A DNA stretch of 64,000 bases from Propionibacterium australiense. GTDB lineage: Bacteria; Actinomycetota; Actinomycetes; Propionibacteriales; Propionibacteriaceae. The first letter of the stretch is position 1. The number at the start of each line of letters is the position of its first letter. The stretch spans positions 62,001 to 126,000 of the forward strand of contig NZ_RCIV01000004.1 of the NCBI RefSeq assembly GCF_003666605.1, in the 5' to 3' direction. Shown here piece by piece: positions 1 through 7,441 of the stretch. Below the pieces are notes generated by a model, which was not told the origin of the DNA, made no database searches, and worked only from the letters and a program-made list of their open reading frames with translations. A program made the position numbers and the translations under genes.

Positions 1-459
1 CGCGCCTGGCTGTGGGTGCTGCTCGTCGTGCTCACCTCACCTCTGCAGGCGGCCGGCGAGGAGTTCCTGTTCCGCGGCTACGTGCAGCAGGCGGTCGGTG
101 CGCTCACCGGGCGCCGCTGGATCGCCGTGGGGGCCAGTGCACTGGTCTTCGCCCTCATGCACGGCACGCAGAACGCGGCCCTGTTCGCCGACCGTCTGGG
201 TTTCGGTCTGGTGGCCGCGGGCATGGTCGTTGCGACCGGGGGGCTGGAGGCCTCGATCGCCGTGCACGCCGCCAACAATGTGAGCAGCTTCTGCTACGCC
301 ATCGCCGCCGGCACGCTCACCAAGACCCGCCAGCTCACCGAGACCAGCTGGTCGACGACCGCGTTCAACCTCGTCGCGTACGTGATCAGCGGTGCCCTCA
401 TGGTGCTCGTGGCGCGCCTTCTCGCGGTGCGTCGTGCAACGGACCAGACCCTGGTTTGA
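1..459 (+). CDS. CPBP family intramembrane protease (5' truncated by window edge)
   Basis: C-terminal 152 residues of a CPBP (CAAX-protease/bacteriocin-processing) family membrane glutamic endopeptidase. The frame is open to the left edge, so the start lies outside. The family signature is visible: a di-glutamate motif EEFLFRG at fragment residues 20-26 (EExxxR), then MHGTQN near residue 52 and HAANN near residue 89, which supply the conserved His and Asn of the intramembrane active site. Hydrophobic segments surround these motifs and a further one ends the protein. Substrate unknown; relatives process prenylated proteins, anti-sigma factors or peptides. It stops 65 bp before tRNA-Gln and shows no operon link to it. 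Confidence 0.85.
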   Translation, partial: RAWLWVLLVVLTSPLQAAGEEFLFRGYVQQAVGALTGRRWIAVGASALVFALMHGTQNAALFADRLGFGLVAAGMVVATGGLEASIAVHAANNVSSFCYAIAAGTLTKTRQLTETSWSTTAFNLVAYVISGALMVLVARLLAVRRATDQTLV

Positions 460-485
460 TTCTTGGTGCGTGCATACACTAGAGT
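455..485 (+). promoter_or_regulatory. possible promoter for tRNA-Gln
   Basis: A TTGATT -35-like hexamer (455-460) is followed by two candidate -10 hexamers, TACACT (475-480) and TAGAGT (480-485). Spacing is 14 or 19 bp, neither ideal. Position about 40 bp before the mature tRNA fits a short 5' leader removed by RNase P. Weak call. Confidence 0.3.
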
Positions 486-524
486 TCTGGTCCGTCGCCG
501 ACGCGGGGAGACCCGCCGAGTCGA

Positions 525-596
525 TGGGGTATGGGGTAATTGGCAGCCCTACGGATTCTGGTTCCGTCAGTCCAGGTTCGAGTCCTGGTACCCCAG
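525..596 (+). tRNA. tRNA-Gln (anticodon CUG)
   Basis: A full cloverleaf can be drawn. Acceptor strand TGGGGTA (525-531) pairs with TACCCCA (589-595); discriminator is G596 and CCA is encoded at 597-599. The D arm holds AATTGGCAG, the anticodon loop is TTCTGGT with anticodon CTG, and the T loop is TTCGAGT between CCAGG and CCTGG. Reads CAG glutamine codons, the dominant Gln codon in a genome this GC-rich. Confidence 0.95.
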
Positions 597-624
597 CCAG
601 AGCAGTGTTCTCGGCCCGGCCGGT

Positions 625-653
625 TTGAGACGCGGCTCTCGGGACGCTAGCCT
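625..653 (+). promoter_or_regulatory. promoter for tRNA-Glu
   Basis: TTGAGA (-35, 625-630), 17-bp spacer, TAGCCT (-10, 648-653). Start of transcription is expected near 660, leaving a short leader before the tRNA at 697. Both hexamers and the spacing fit a housekeeping-sigma promoter. Confidence 0.6.
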
Positions 654-696
654 TTCGGGGGCTGGTGAGGCCCGGTCACAAGTGAACACAGATCCT

Positions 697-769
697 GGCC
701 CCGTTGTGTAGCGGCCTAGCACGCGGCCCTCTCAAGGCTGAAACGGCGGTTCGAATCCGCTCGGGGCTA
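697..769 (+). tRNA. tRNA-Glu (anticodon CUC)
   Basis: Cloverleaf: acceptor GGCCCCG (697-703) pairs with CGGGGCT (762-768) with one terminal G-U pair; discriminator A769; CCA encoded at 770-772. Anticodon stem CGGCC/GGCTG closes loop CTCTCAA, anticodon CTC. T loop is TTCGAAT. Reads GAG. The tRNA-Gln/tRNA-Glu pair is about 100 bp apart with its own internal promoter, so co-transcription is optional. Confidence 0.95.
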
Positions 770-778
770 CCAGGGAAC

Positions 779-809
779 GAGGGGCCGGTCCACTGCGAGC
801 CGGCCCCTC
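779..809 (+). terminator. hairpin terminator after tRNA-Glu
   Basis: Inverted repeat GAGGGGCCGG (779-788) and CCGGCCCCTC (800-809), perfect 10-bp stem, 11-nt loop. It lies 7 nt after the encoded CCA. No T-tract follows, which is common in high-GC actinobacteria. Confidence 0.65.
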
Positions 810-852
810 CGCTCGTGCGGAGGCTCCGTTGAACGCCCGATCCGCCGCGGCC

Positions 853-858
853 TAGCCT
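853..858 (+). promoter_or_regulatory. -10 hexamer of a leaderless promoter (DUF2284 gene)
   Basis: TAGCCT ends 7 nt before the ATG at 865 and no Shine-Dalgarno sequence lies between. Transcription would begin at or next to the A of the start codon. The same geometry recurs at several other genes of this window. Confidence 0.6.
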
Positions 859-864
859 GGGTCC

Positions 865-1434
865 ATGCTGGACTATGCGGTCCACGACGAGCAGCGCACG
901 ATCGGCACGGCGCAGTGCATCGAGCGGTTCGTCGACGTGCCGCGGTTCCTCGAGTACTGCCGCGGGTGCCCGGCCCATGGACGCACCTGGGCCTGCCCGG
1001 AGTTCGACTTCGATCCGCTGGGCATCTGGACGAGCCGGCAGTGGTTCCACGTCATCACCCGTACCATCACCTTCGGCGCCGAGCAGCGCGGGCGCCATGT
1101 CGACCCCGATGACCTGCGGTCGCAGGTCATCGCCCTGTTCGCCCGGGAGAAACGGCGGCTGCGGCACCGTCTCGTCGTGCTGCGGGCCGGCCATCCCGGG
1201 GCGGTGCCCCTGCTGGCCGGATCCTGCGAGCTGTGCGAGCGCTGCACCCGCCTCGACGGGCGGCCCTGCGCCCGCCCAGAGCACCTCATGTACTCGATCG
1301 AGTCGATTGGCGGCGACGTCGTGCACCTGGTGCGCGAGCTGTTCGGCATCCAGATGCAATGGAGCGACGGGACACGCCTGCCCGAGGCCTATCACCTGAC
1401 CGTCGGTCTGCTGAGCGACGAGCCGGTGCTGTGA
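865..1434 (+). CDS. DUF2284 predicted metal-binding protein
   Basis: 189-residue protein of the DUF2284 family (predicted metal-binding, function unproven). Two cysteine clusters are evident: C32-x2-C35-P with C44-P, within CRGCPAHGRTWACP, and C121-x2-C124-x2-C127 followed by C135. The Cys spacing resembles iron-sulfur or corrinoid-associated proteins; which metal is bound cannot be read from sequence. No signal peptide or membrane segment, so cytosolic. The ATG sits 7 nt after a TAGCCT hexamer, which fixes the start as a leaderless transcript. It faces the IclR regulator gene convergently, 18 nt apart, and has no operon partner. Confidence 0.75.
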   Translation: MLDYAVHDEQRTIGTAQCIERFVDVPRFLEYCRGCPAHGRTWACPEFDFDPLGIWTSRQWFHVITRTITFGAEQRGRHVDPDDLRSQVIALFAREKRRLRHRLVVLRAGHPGAVPLLAGSCELCERCTRLDGRPCARPEHLMYSIESIGGDVVHLVRELFGIQMQWSDGTRLPEAYHLTVGLLSDEPVL

Positions 1435-1452
1435 GCGGACCGCGCCCTGGGA

Positions 1453-2178
1453 TCACTCGTCGCCGTGCGCCCGGCGCAGCACCTCCGACAACCGCTCCCC
1501 GGCGGCGATGACGGCCGGCGCGTGCAGGCGGCCGGGCTGGCGGGTGAGACGCTCGATGGGGCCCGAGACCGAGACCGCGGCGATGACCTTGCCCGTGGGG
1601 GAACACACGGGAGCGGACACGGAGGCGACGCCGGCCTCACGTTCGCCGACCGACTGGGCCCAGCCGCGGCGGCGCACCGTCGTCAGGGCCATCGCCGAGA
1701 AGCTGGCGCTGGGCAGGGTCGCGGCGATGCGCTCCGGCTCGTCCCAGGCGAGCAGCACCTGGGCGGCCGAACCCGCGTTCATCGTCAGCTGGGCGCCGAC
1801 GGGAATCGTGTCGCGCAGCCCGCTGGGCCGTTCTGCCGCGGCGGCGCAGATGCGGATGTCGCCCTGGCGGCGGTACAGTTGAGCGGACTCACCGGTGATG
1901 TCACGCAGTCGGGCGAGGATCGGGCCGGCAGTCGCCAGCAGGCGATCCTCACCGGCTGCCGATGCCAGTTCGACCAGGCGCGGACCCAGGACGAAGCGGC
2001 CCTGCAGATCGCGCCCGACGAGACGATGGTGCTCGAGGGCGACGGCCAGTCGGTGAGCGGTTGGCCTGGCCAGGCTCGTGGCCTGGACGAGTTCGGCCAG
2101 CGTCATCGGCCCCTGTTCAAGGGCGGAGAGAACCAGAGCCGCCTTGTCAAGAACCCCGACACCACTCGATTTGTCCAT
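1453..2178 (-). CDS. ltbR: IclR-family transcriptional regulator, LtbR-like
   Basis: 241 residues. A winged helix-turn-helix covers roughly residues 8-70 (MTLAELVQATSLARPTAHRL is typical IclR recognition-helix context). An IclR effector-binding domain covers about 80-235, with a Cys in the late segment VSAPVCSPTGKVIAAVSVSGP. It is transcribed divergently from leuCD with only 53 bp between start codons. The same arrangement in Corynebacterium glutamicum is LtbR, a repressor of leuB, leuCD and trp genes. By analogy this protein probably represses leuCD and itself in response to leucine supply. The symbol rests on family plus synteny, not on a seen effector site. Confidence 0.8.
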   Translation of the reverse strand: MDKSSGVGVLDKAALVLSALEQGPMTLAELVQATSLARPTAHRLAVALEHHRLVGRDLQGRFVLGPRLVELASAAGEDRLLATAGPILARLRDITGESAQLYRRQGDIRICAAAAERPSGLRDTIPVGAQLTMNAGSAAQVLLAWDEPERIAATLPSASFSAMALTTVRRRGWAQSVGEREAGVASVSAPVCSPTGKVIAAVSVSGPIERLTRQPGRLHAPAVIAAGERLSEVLRRAHGDE

Positions 2179-2190
2179 GAAGTGAGACTA

Positions 2191-2211
2191 CCATCTCGAA
2201 TTTTGATATGG
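2191..2211. promoter_or_regulatory. candidate LtbR operator between ltbR and leuC
   Basis: An imperfect 21-bp palindrome bounded by CCAT and ATGG, with an AT-rich core (AATTTTGA), lies in the 53-bp divergent gap. It is the only AT-rich patch nearby. It overlaps the upstream in-frame ATG at 2208, arguing that translation of leuC starts at 2232. Confidence 0.4.
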
Positions 2212-2231
2212 CAAGGATTAGGCTGTCCCCC

Positions 2232-3632
2232 ATGGCAAGAACTCTCGTTGAGAAGATCTGGGATGACCACGTGGTCCGGGCGGGCAACGGCGAGCCCGAC
2301 CTGCTCTACATCGACCTGCACCTCATCCACGAGGTGACCAGCCCGCAGGCGTTCGAGGGTCTTCGTCTTGCCGGCCGCACGGTACGCCGTCCGGACCTGA
2401 CCATCGGCACCGAGGACCACAACGTCCCCACGATCGACATCCTCAAGCCGATCGCCGACCCGGTCTCCGCCCTCCAGGTGAAGACGCTACGGGAGAACTG
2501 CGCCGAGTTCAACGTGCCGCTGCACCGTCTGGGCGATGGGGAACAGGGCATCGTCCACGTCATGGGCCCCAGCCTGGGTCTGACCCAACCGGGCATGACG
2601 ATCGTCTGCGGCGACTCCCACACCGCCACCCACGGCGCGTTCGGCGCCCTGGCGTTCGGCATCGGCACCAGCGAGGTCGAGCACGTGCTCGCCACCCAGA
2701 CCCTGCCCCAGGCCCGGCACAAGACCATGGGCGTGTTCATCGACGGCGAGCCGGGCCCCGGTGTCACCCCCAAGGACGTCATCCTCGCCCTCATCGCGCA
2801 GGAGGGCACCGGCGGTGGCCAGGGTCACGTCGTCGAGTACCGGGGCGAGGCCATCGAGAAGATGTCGATGGAGGGTCGCATGACGATCTGCAACATGTCG
2901 ATCGAGTGGGGCGCCAAGGCAGGCCTGGTCGCCCCCGACGAGACCACCTTCGCCTACCTCAAGGGCCGCCCGCACGCCCCCACGGGCGCCGCCTGGGATG
3001 AGGCCCTCGAGTACTGGCGGTCGTTGCCCTCCGACCCGGACGCCGTCTACGACAAGGAGGTCCACCTGGACGCCTCCGCGTTGAGCCCCTTCGTCACCTG
3101 GGGAACCAATCCCGGTCAGGGCGTCCCCCTGGACGACCGGGTTCCCTTCCCCGAGGACTTCGAGGACGAATCGGCCCGCGCCGCTGCCGCCCGCGCCCTG
3201 GAGTACATGGACCTCACGGCGGGCACCCCGATGCGCGACATCGCCGTCGACACGGTCTTCCTGGGCTCGTGCACGAACGGACGCATCGAGGACCTGCGGG
3301 CCGCGGCCGAGGTCATCAGGGGACGGAGGATCGCCGACTCGGTTCGCATGCTCGTCGTGCCCGGCTCGGCCGCGGTGCGTCAGCAGGCGATGGAGGAGGG
3401 CCTCGACCGGGTCTTCACCGAGGCCGGCGCGGAATGGCGCTTCGCCGGCTGCTCGATGTGCCTGGGCATGAACCCCGACAAGCTGAACCCCGGCCAGCGC
3501 AGCGCGTCCACCTCGAACCGCAACTTCGAGGGCCGCCAGGGCAAGGGCGGCCGTACCCACCTGGTGAGCCCGGCGGTCGCCGCGGCGACCGCCGTCGCCG
3601 GCCATCTGTCGACCCCGGCGGACCTGGACTGA
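2232..3632 (+). CDS. leuC: 3-isopropylmalate dehydratase large subunit
   Basis: Large subunit of isopropylmalate isomerase (LeuCD), which interconverts 2- and 3-isopropylmalate in leucine synthesis using a [4Fe-4S] cluster; cytosolic. From the ATG at 2232 the protein is 466 residues, the usual length. The three cluster ligands then fall at C347 (GSCTNGR), C407 and C410 (GCSMCLGMN), the same numbers as in E. coli LeuC. An upstream in-frame ATG at 2208 overlaps the putative operator and would add eight residues; I do not favour it. No strong Shine-Dalgarno sequence is seen. leuD follows 15 nt downstream. Confidence 0.97.
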   Translation: MARTLVEKIWDDHVVRAGNGEPDLLYIDLHLIHEVTSPQAFEGLRLAGRTVRRPDLTIGTEDHNVPTIDILKPIADPVSALQVKTLRENCAEFNVPLHRLGDGEQGIVHVMGPSLGLTQPGMTIVCGDSHTATHGAFGALAFGIGTSEVEHVLATQTLPQARHKTMGVFIDGEPGPGVTPKDVILALIAQEGTGGGQGHVVEYRGEAIEKMSMEGRMTICNMSIEWGAKAGLVAPDETTFAYLKGRPHAPTGAAWDEALEYWRSLPSDPDAVYDKEVHLDASALSPFVTWGTNPGQGVPLDDRVPFPEDFEDESARAAAARALEYMDLTAGTPMRDIAVDTVFLGSCTNGRIEDLRAAAEVIRGRRIADSVRMLVVPGSAAVRQQAMEEGLDRVFTEAGAEWRFAGCSMCLGMNPDKLNPGQRSASTSNRNFEGRQGKGGRTHLVSPAVAAATAVAGHLSTPADLD

Positions 3633-3647
3633 AGGAGAGCAGCCGAC

Positions 3648-4292
3648 ATGGAGAAGTTCACGACGCACACCGGTGTCCCGGTCCCGCTGCGCCGGTCCAA
3701 TGTGGACACCGACCAGATCATTCCGGCGGTCTACCTCAAGCGCATCCAGCGCACCGGCTTCGAGGACGGCCTGTTCAGCGCATGGCGCGACGATCCCGGC
3801 TTCGTCCTCAACCAGCCGGCCTGGAAGAAGGGTTCGATCCTCGTGGCCGGGCCCGACTTCGGCACCGGCAGTTCCCGCGAGCACGCCGTCTGGGCCCTGC
3901 AGAACTACGGTTTCCGGGCGGTCATCGGGTCACGCTTCGGGGACATCTTCCGGGGCAACTGCGGCAAGGCCGGGCTGCTGCTGGCCACCGTGCCGCAGGA
4001 GGTCGTCGAGGAACTGTGGGCCTTCTGCGAGGACGAACCGGGCCGCCCCCTCACCATCGACCTCCTCGGCCGCACCATCGAGGCCGGTGACGGCTCCTAC
4101 GGCTTCGACCTGGACGACTACACCCGGCATCGTCTCCTCGAGGGACTCGACGACATCGCCATCACCCTGCAGCACGAGGCGGACATCGCTGCCTACGAGG
4201 CACGCCGGCCGCGTTTCAAGCCGACCACGCCGGAACACCTCATCCAGTCGCTCGCCACCGGTCCGTCCGCGCCCGTCGACGTCCGCGGCTGA
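3648..4292 (+). CDS. leuD: 3-isopropylmalate dehydratase small subunit
   Basis: 214 residues, the small swivelling subunit that completes the LeuCD active site. Typical landmarks: an opening strand then [12 protein letters not shown] near residue 18, [17 protein letters not shown] near 69-85 (the substrate-binding GSSREH loop), and [11 protein letters not shown] near 103. A good ribosome site (AAGGAGAG) precedes the ATG by about 10 nt, and the gene lies 15 nt after leuC, so it is co-transcribed and under the same LtbR-type control. Confidence 0.97.
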   Translation: MEKFTTHTGVPVPLRRSNVDTDQIIPAVYLKRIQRTGFEDGLFSAWRDDPGFVLNQPAWKKGSILVAGPDFGTGSSREHAVWALQNYGFRAVIGSRFGDIFRGNCGKAGLLLATVPQEVVEELWAFCEDEPGRPLTIDLLGRTIEAGDGSYGFDLDDYTRHRLLEGLDDIAITLQHEADIAAYEARRPRFKPTTPEHLIQSLATGPSAPVDVRG

Positions 4293-4334
4293 TGCCGGCG
4301 GACTGCCAGGGGACCGCACCAGGGGCCTGACACG

Positions 4335-5132
4335 GTGAGACCAGTGCTGAGTGCCCCGGCCTCCCGCCCCTACCGGGGCAGGCTGGGGCGGGCCAACAAC
4401 GAGCCCACGACGCGCCTCTTCGCGGCGCTGCCGCCCATGGCCAGTGCGCTGCTGGCACCGGTGTGCCGGCTCCGCTACGCCGGTCAGGAGAACATTCCCG
4501 ACACCGGGCCCCTCGTCCTGGCGCCCAATCACCTGTGCAGTCTCGACCCCGTGGTCGTCGGGCACTACACCGTCTACGCCGGGCGCTGGCCGCACTTCCT
4601 GGCCCGGGCCAATCTCTTCACCGCTCCCGGCGTCGGCGCCCTGCTGCGCGGTATCGAGCAGATCCCGGTCGAACGCGGCTCGGCGCGGGCCGCCCACTCG
4701 CTCGTCGCGGCCCGCCAGATGCTCGACGCGGGGCGGGCCGTCGTGGTCTATCCGGAAGGCACCTTCACCTACGATCCGGACGAGTGGCCGATGGCCGGTC
4801 ACACCGGGGCCGCCAGGCTGGCGCTGGCCACCGGCGCCCCCGTCGTTCCACTCGGGCAGTGGGGCGCGAACTTCATCGTCCCCCCGCGGCACAAGCGCCG
4901 GGCGCACCTCATCGGACGCACCGAGGTCACCGTGCGGGCCGGGGCCGCCGTCGACCTGTCCGACCTGGCCGGTCGCGGCGAGCACGATCGTGCGGCGGTC
5001 CGTGAGGCCACCGTGCGCATCATGGACGCCATCTGCGCCCAGGTCGAGCTGGTCAGGGGCGAGAAGGCGCCGGCCGGGCGCTGGCATCCCGGCCGCGGCT
5101 GCCGGGTGCCGGTCGAACAGGCCGTTCGCTGA
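4335..5132 (+). CDS. plsC: 1-acyl-sn-glycerol-3-phosphate acyltransferase
   Basis: 265-residue member of the PlsC/LPLAT family, transferring an acyl chain to lysophosphatidic acid in phospholipid synthesis at the inner membrane face. The catalytic HxxxxD motif is H66-D71 in NHLCSLDP, and the glycerophosphate-binding EGT motif is at 141-143 (YPEGTFTYDP). The GTG at 4335 has AGGGG about 9 nt upstream; GTG 4344 is a possible alternative. In many actinobacteria gpsA lies between this gene and ddl; here the next gene is ddl itself. Paralogues with other acyl acceptors exist, so the exact substrate is inferred. Confidence 0.88.
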   Translation: MRPVLSAPASRPYRGRLGRANNEPTTRLFAALPPMASALLAPVCRLRYAGQENIPDTGPLVLAPNHLCSLDPVVVGHYTVYAGRWPHFLARANLFTAPGVGALLRGIEQIPVERGSARAAHSLVAARQMLDAGRAVVVYPEGTFTYDPDEWPMAGHTGAARLALATGAPVVPLGQWGANFIVPPRHKRRAHLIGRTEVTVRAGAAVDLSDLAGRGEHDRAAVREATVRIMDAICAQVELVRGEKAPAGRWHPGRGCRVPVEQAVR

Positions 5133-5176
5133 GCGGTCAACGGCCCCGAGCCGACGCGGCGTCGCTGCCCGGCCGA

Positions 5177-5182
5177 TAGGCT
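5177..5182 (+). promoter_or_regulatory. -10 hexamer for ddl
   Basis: TAGGCT, 30 nt before the ddl ATG, gives a predicted transcription start near 5189 and a short leader that contains the AGAAGGG ribosome site. Suggests ddl is not only read through from plsC. Confidence 0.45.
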
Positions 5183-5211
5183 TGAACCGTCCTGCAGAAG
5201 GGAATCCCCCG

Positions 5212-6333
5212 ATGAGTGCTGATGAGCGCATCACGATCGCCGTCGTCTTCGGCGGTCAGTCCAGCGAGCACGAGGTCTCGTGCCTGACGGCCGCCGGCGT
5301 GCTCGGCGCGTTCGACCCGTCCCGCTACGAGGTGCACGGTGTCGGCATCGACGCGCAGGGCGTCTGGCATCGCTATGGCGCCGAGGAGATCAGATCCTTC
5401 CGTATCGAGGACGGCCGGCTGCCGTCCGTCGACGGTGACCGTCCCCGCGCCATCATGACGCGGGAGCCGGACGGAGTGCACCTGGCCACCCTCGAGGGTG
5501 ACCGCATGACCGACTCGGTCCGCATCGACGTGGCCTTCCCGGTCATGCACGGCGCCTACTGCGAGGACGGTTGCATCCAGGGCTACTTCGAGATCCTCGG
5601 TCTGCGCTACGTCGGCTGCGGCGTCACGAGCAGTGCCAACGGTATGGACAAGGCCTTCATGCGCACTTGTTTCGAGCAGGCCGGGGTGCCGCTCGTGCCG
5701 TGGGTGGCGATCACACCCGGCCAGTGGCGGGACGACCGCCAGGGCTGCCTCGACCGCGTGAACACCGCGCTGAGCTATCCCGTCTACGTCAAACCGGCCC
5801 GGGGCGGCTCCTCGGTCGGCATCAGCCGGGTCACCGATCCGGCCGGGCTCGCCGCGGCGATCGAGCTGGCACGCGCCGCCGACCCGAAGGTCGTCGTCGA
5901 GCAGGGCGTCGTCGGCGCCCGGGAGATCGAGTGCGGCGTGCTCGGCGCCGTCGGCTCGGCGCCCCGCGCCTCGCGCCCCGGCGAGATCGTCATGCACACC
6001 GATGACGGCTTCTACGACTTCGACGCCAAGTACCTGCCCGAGGAGCAGGTCGAGCTGCAGGTCCCGGCCGAGTTGCCCGCCGACGTCGCCGAACGCGTCC
6101 GGGAGATCGCCGTCGCCTGCTTCGAGGCGCTCGACTGCGAGGGCCTGGCGCGCGTGGACGTGTTCGTCCAGCCGGACGGCCAGGTGCTGGTCAACGAGAT
6201 CAACACGATGCCCGGCTTCACCCCGTACTCGATGTACCCGAGCATGTGGCGGGCCACCGGCATCGAGTACCCGGCTCTCGTGGACGCGCTCGTCGACCAG
6301 GCGCTGGCCCGCCCCGCCTCGGTCCTGCGCTGA
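5212..6333 (+). CDS. ddl: D-alanine--D-alanine ligase
   Basis: 373-residue ATP-grasp enzyme joining two D-alanines for peptidoglycan precursors in the cytosol. N-terminal FGGQSSEHEVS (near residue 14) is the family signature, followed by HGAYCEDGCIQG (substrate loop), ATP-grasp KPARGGSSVGIS, and the metal/ATP-binding stretch INTMPGFTPYSMYP near the end. The omega-loop Tyr-type signature YVGCGVTSSANGMDK is normal. The same frame is open far upstream of 5212, but only this ATG has a ribosome site (AGAAGGG) and matches the family N-terminus. Precedes thiL. Confidence 0.95.
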   Translation: MSADERITIAVVFGGQSSEHEVSCLTAAGVLGAFDPSRYEVHGVGIDAQGVWHRYGAEEIRSFRIEDGRLPSVDGDRPRAIMTREPDGVHLATLEGDRMTDSVRIDVAFPVMHGAYCEDGCIQGYFEILGLRYVGCGVTSSANGMDKAFMRTCFEQAGVPLVPWVAITPGQWRDDRQGCLDRVNTALSYPVYVKPARGGSSVGISRVTDPAGLAAAIELARAADPKVVVEQGVVGAREIECGVLGAVGSAPRASRPGEIVMHTDDGFYDFDAKYLPEEQVELQVPAELPADVAERVREIAVACFEALDCEGLARVDVFVQPDGQVLVNEINTMPGFTPYSMYPSMWRATGIEYPALVDALVDQALARPASVLR

Positions 6334-6385
6334 GCCCGTTGCGACGTGCGGCGGGTCCATGCGTGAGCCACGGAGACGATCACGC

Positions 6386-6391
6386 TAGCGT
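6386..6391 (+). promoter_or_regulatory. -10 hexamer of a leaderless promoter (thiL)
   Basis: TAGCGT ends 7 nt before the thiL ATG at 6398, with no ribosome site between. Same geometry as at 853-858. Confidence 0.55.
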
Positions 6392-6397
6392 TGACGC

Positions 6398-7378
6398 ATG
6401 CCGAGCAGCACATCATCCCATGTCCGCACCGTCGCAGATGTCGGCGAGTTCGGCATCATCGCCGACATCGTCCGGGGTCTGTCGATGCCGCCCGCGGTCG
6501 CGGTCGGTCCCGGAGACGACGCGGCCGTCTATCTCATCAACGGCTCGGCGGTGACGAGCACCGACATGCTCGTCGAAGGAGTGCACTTCCGCCGCGACTG
6601 GTCCAGCGGCACCGAGATCGGCCGCAAGGCCGCGGCCGTCAACGCCGCCGACCTCGAGGCCATGGGCGCCACCCCGCTCGTCATGACCGTCGGGCTCGGT
6701 GTGCCGGGTGACCTTCCCGTCCAGTGGGTCCACGATTTCGCCACCGGCCTGCGGGCCGAGGCCGATGCCGCCGGGCTGACCCTCGTCGGCGGCGACACCA
6801 CCGGCGCCCGGGACGTCACCATCTGCGTCACCGCCATCGGCCAGACCGCCGGCCGCGAACCAGTCCTGCGCAACGGCGCCCGGCCCGGTGACGTCGTCGC
6901 CTACCGGGGCCGTCTCGGCTGGGCCGCGGCGGGTCTGGCGGCGCTCGGGCGCGGTTTCCGCAGCCCCCGCGCCGCCGTCGACTCCCAGCGAGTCCCCCTG
7001 GTGCCCTACGGGGCCGGTCGGCAGGCCGCCCTGGCCGGCGCCACCGCGATGCTCGACGTCTCGGACGGCCTCATCGCCGACCTGGGCCACATCGCCGAGG
7101 CCTCGGGCGTGCGCATCGACCTGCGATCGGACGCCTTCGAGGTGCCCGATCCGGTCCAGGCCGTCGCCGCGGCGACCGGGAAGGATCCCCTCGGATTCGT
7201 CCTGACCGGGGGAGAGGACCATGCGCTCGCCGCGACCTTCCCGCCCGGGACGGTGCCCTCCGAATGGGTCGAGATCGGGCTGGTGCGCGAGGCCGAGGAG
7301 AACGGCACGCCCAGGGTGACCGTGGATGGTGGCGCGTGGGTGGCCGACAGCGGCGGCTGGGAGCACTTCAGGTCCTGA
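6398..7378 (+). CDS. thiL: thiamine-monophosphate kinase
   Basis: 326 residues, AIR-synthase-like ATP-dependent kinase making thiamine diphosphate from thiamine monophosphate. Visible signatures: VGPGDDAAVY (Mg-ATP Asp pair, near residue 37), STDMLVEGVHF, NAADLEAMGA, LVGGDTTGA and DVSDGLIADLGHIAE. The ATG at 6398 follows a TAGCGT hexamer at leaderless spacing, so the gene has its own promoter although it is only 64 nt from ddl. The ddl-thiL neighbourhood is common in actinobacteria, usually with a DUF3515 gene between; none is present here. Confidence 0.95.
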   Translation: MPSSTSSHVRTVADVGEFGIIADIVRGLSMPPAVAVGPGDDAAVYLINGSAVTSTDMLVEGVHFRRDWSSGTEIGRKAAAVNAADLEAMGATPLVMTVGLGVPGDLPVQWVHDFATGLRAEADAAGLTLVGGDTTGARDVTICVTAIGQTAGREPVLRNGARPGDVVAYRGRLGWAAAGLAALGRGFRSPRAAVDSQRVPLVPYGAGRQAALAGATAMLDVSDGLIADLGHIAEASGVRIDLRSDAFEVPDPVQAVAAATGKDPLGFVLTGGEDHALAATFPPGTVPSEWVEIGLVREAEENGTPRVTVDGGAWVADSGGWEHFRS

Positions 7379-7441
7379 GCCCGTGCCGCCGACCGGCGCG
7401 TGGGCTGGCAGCTGCCCGGGGCAGCGAGTACCCTGAGCGCC

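Noticed and set aside
2208-2231. ATG 2208 as leuC start
   Set aside because: It lies in the palindrome and shifts the cluster cysteines away from the conserved 347/407/410 positions.
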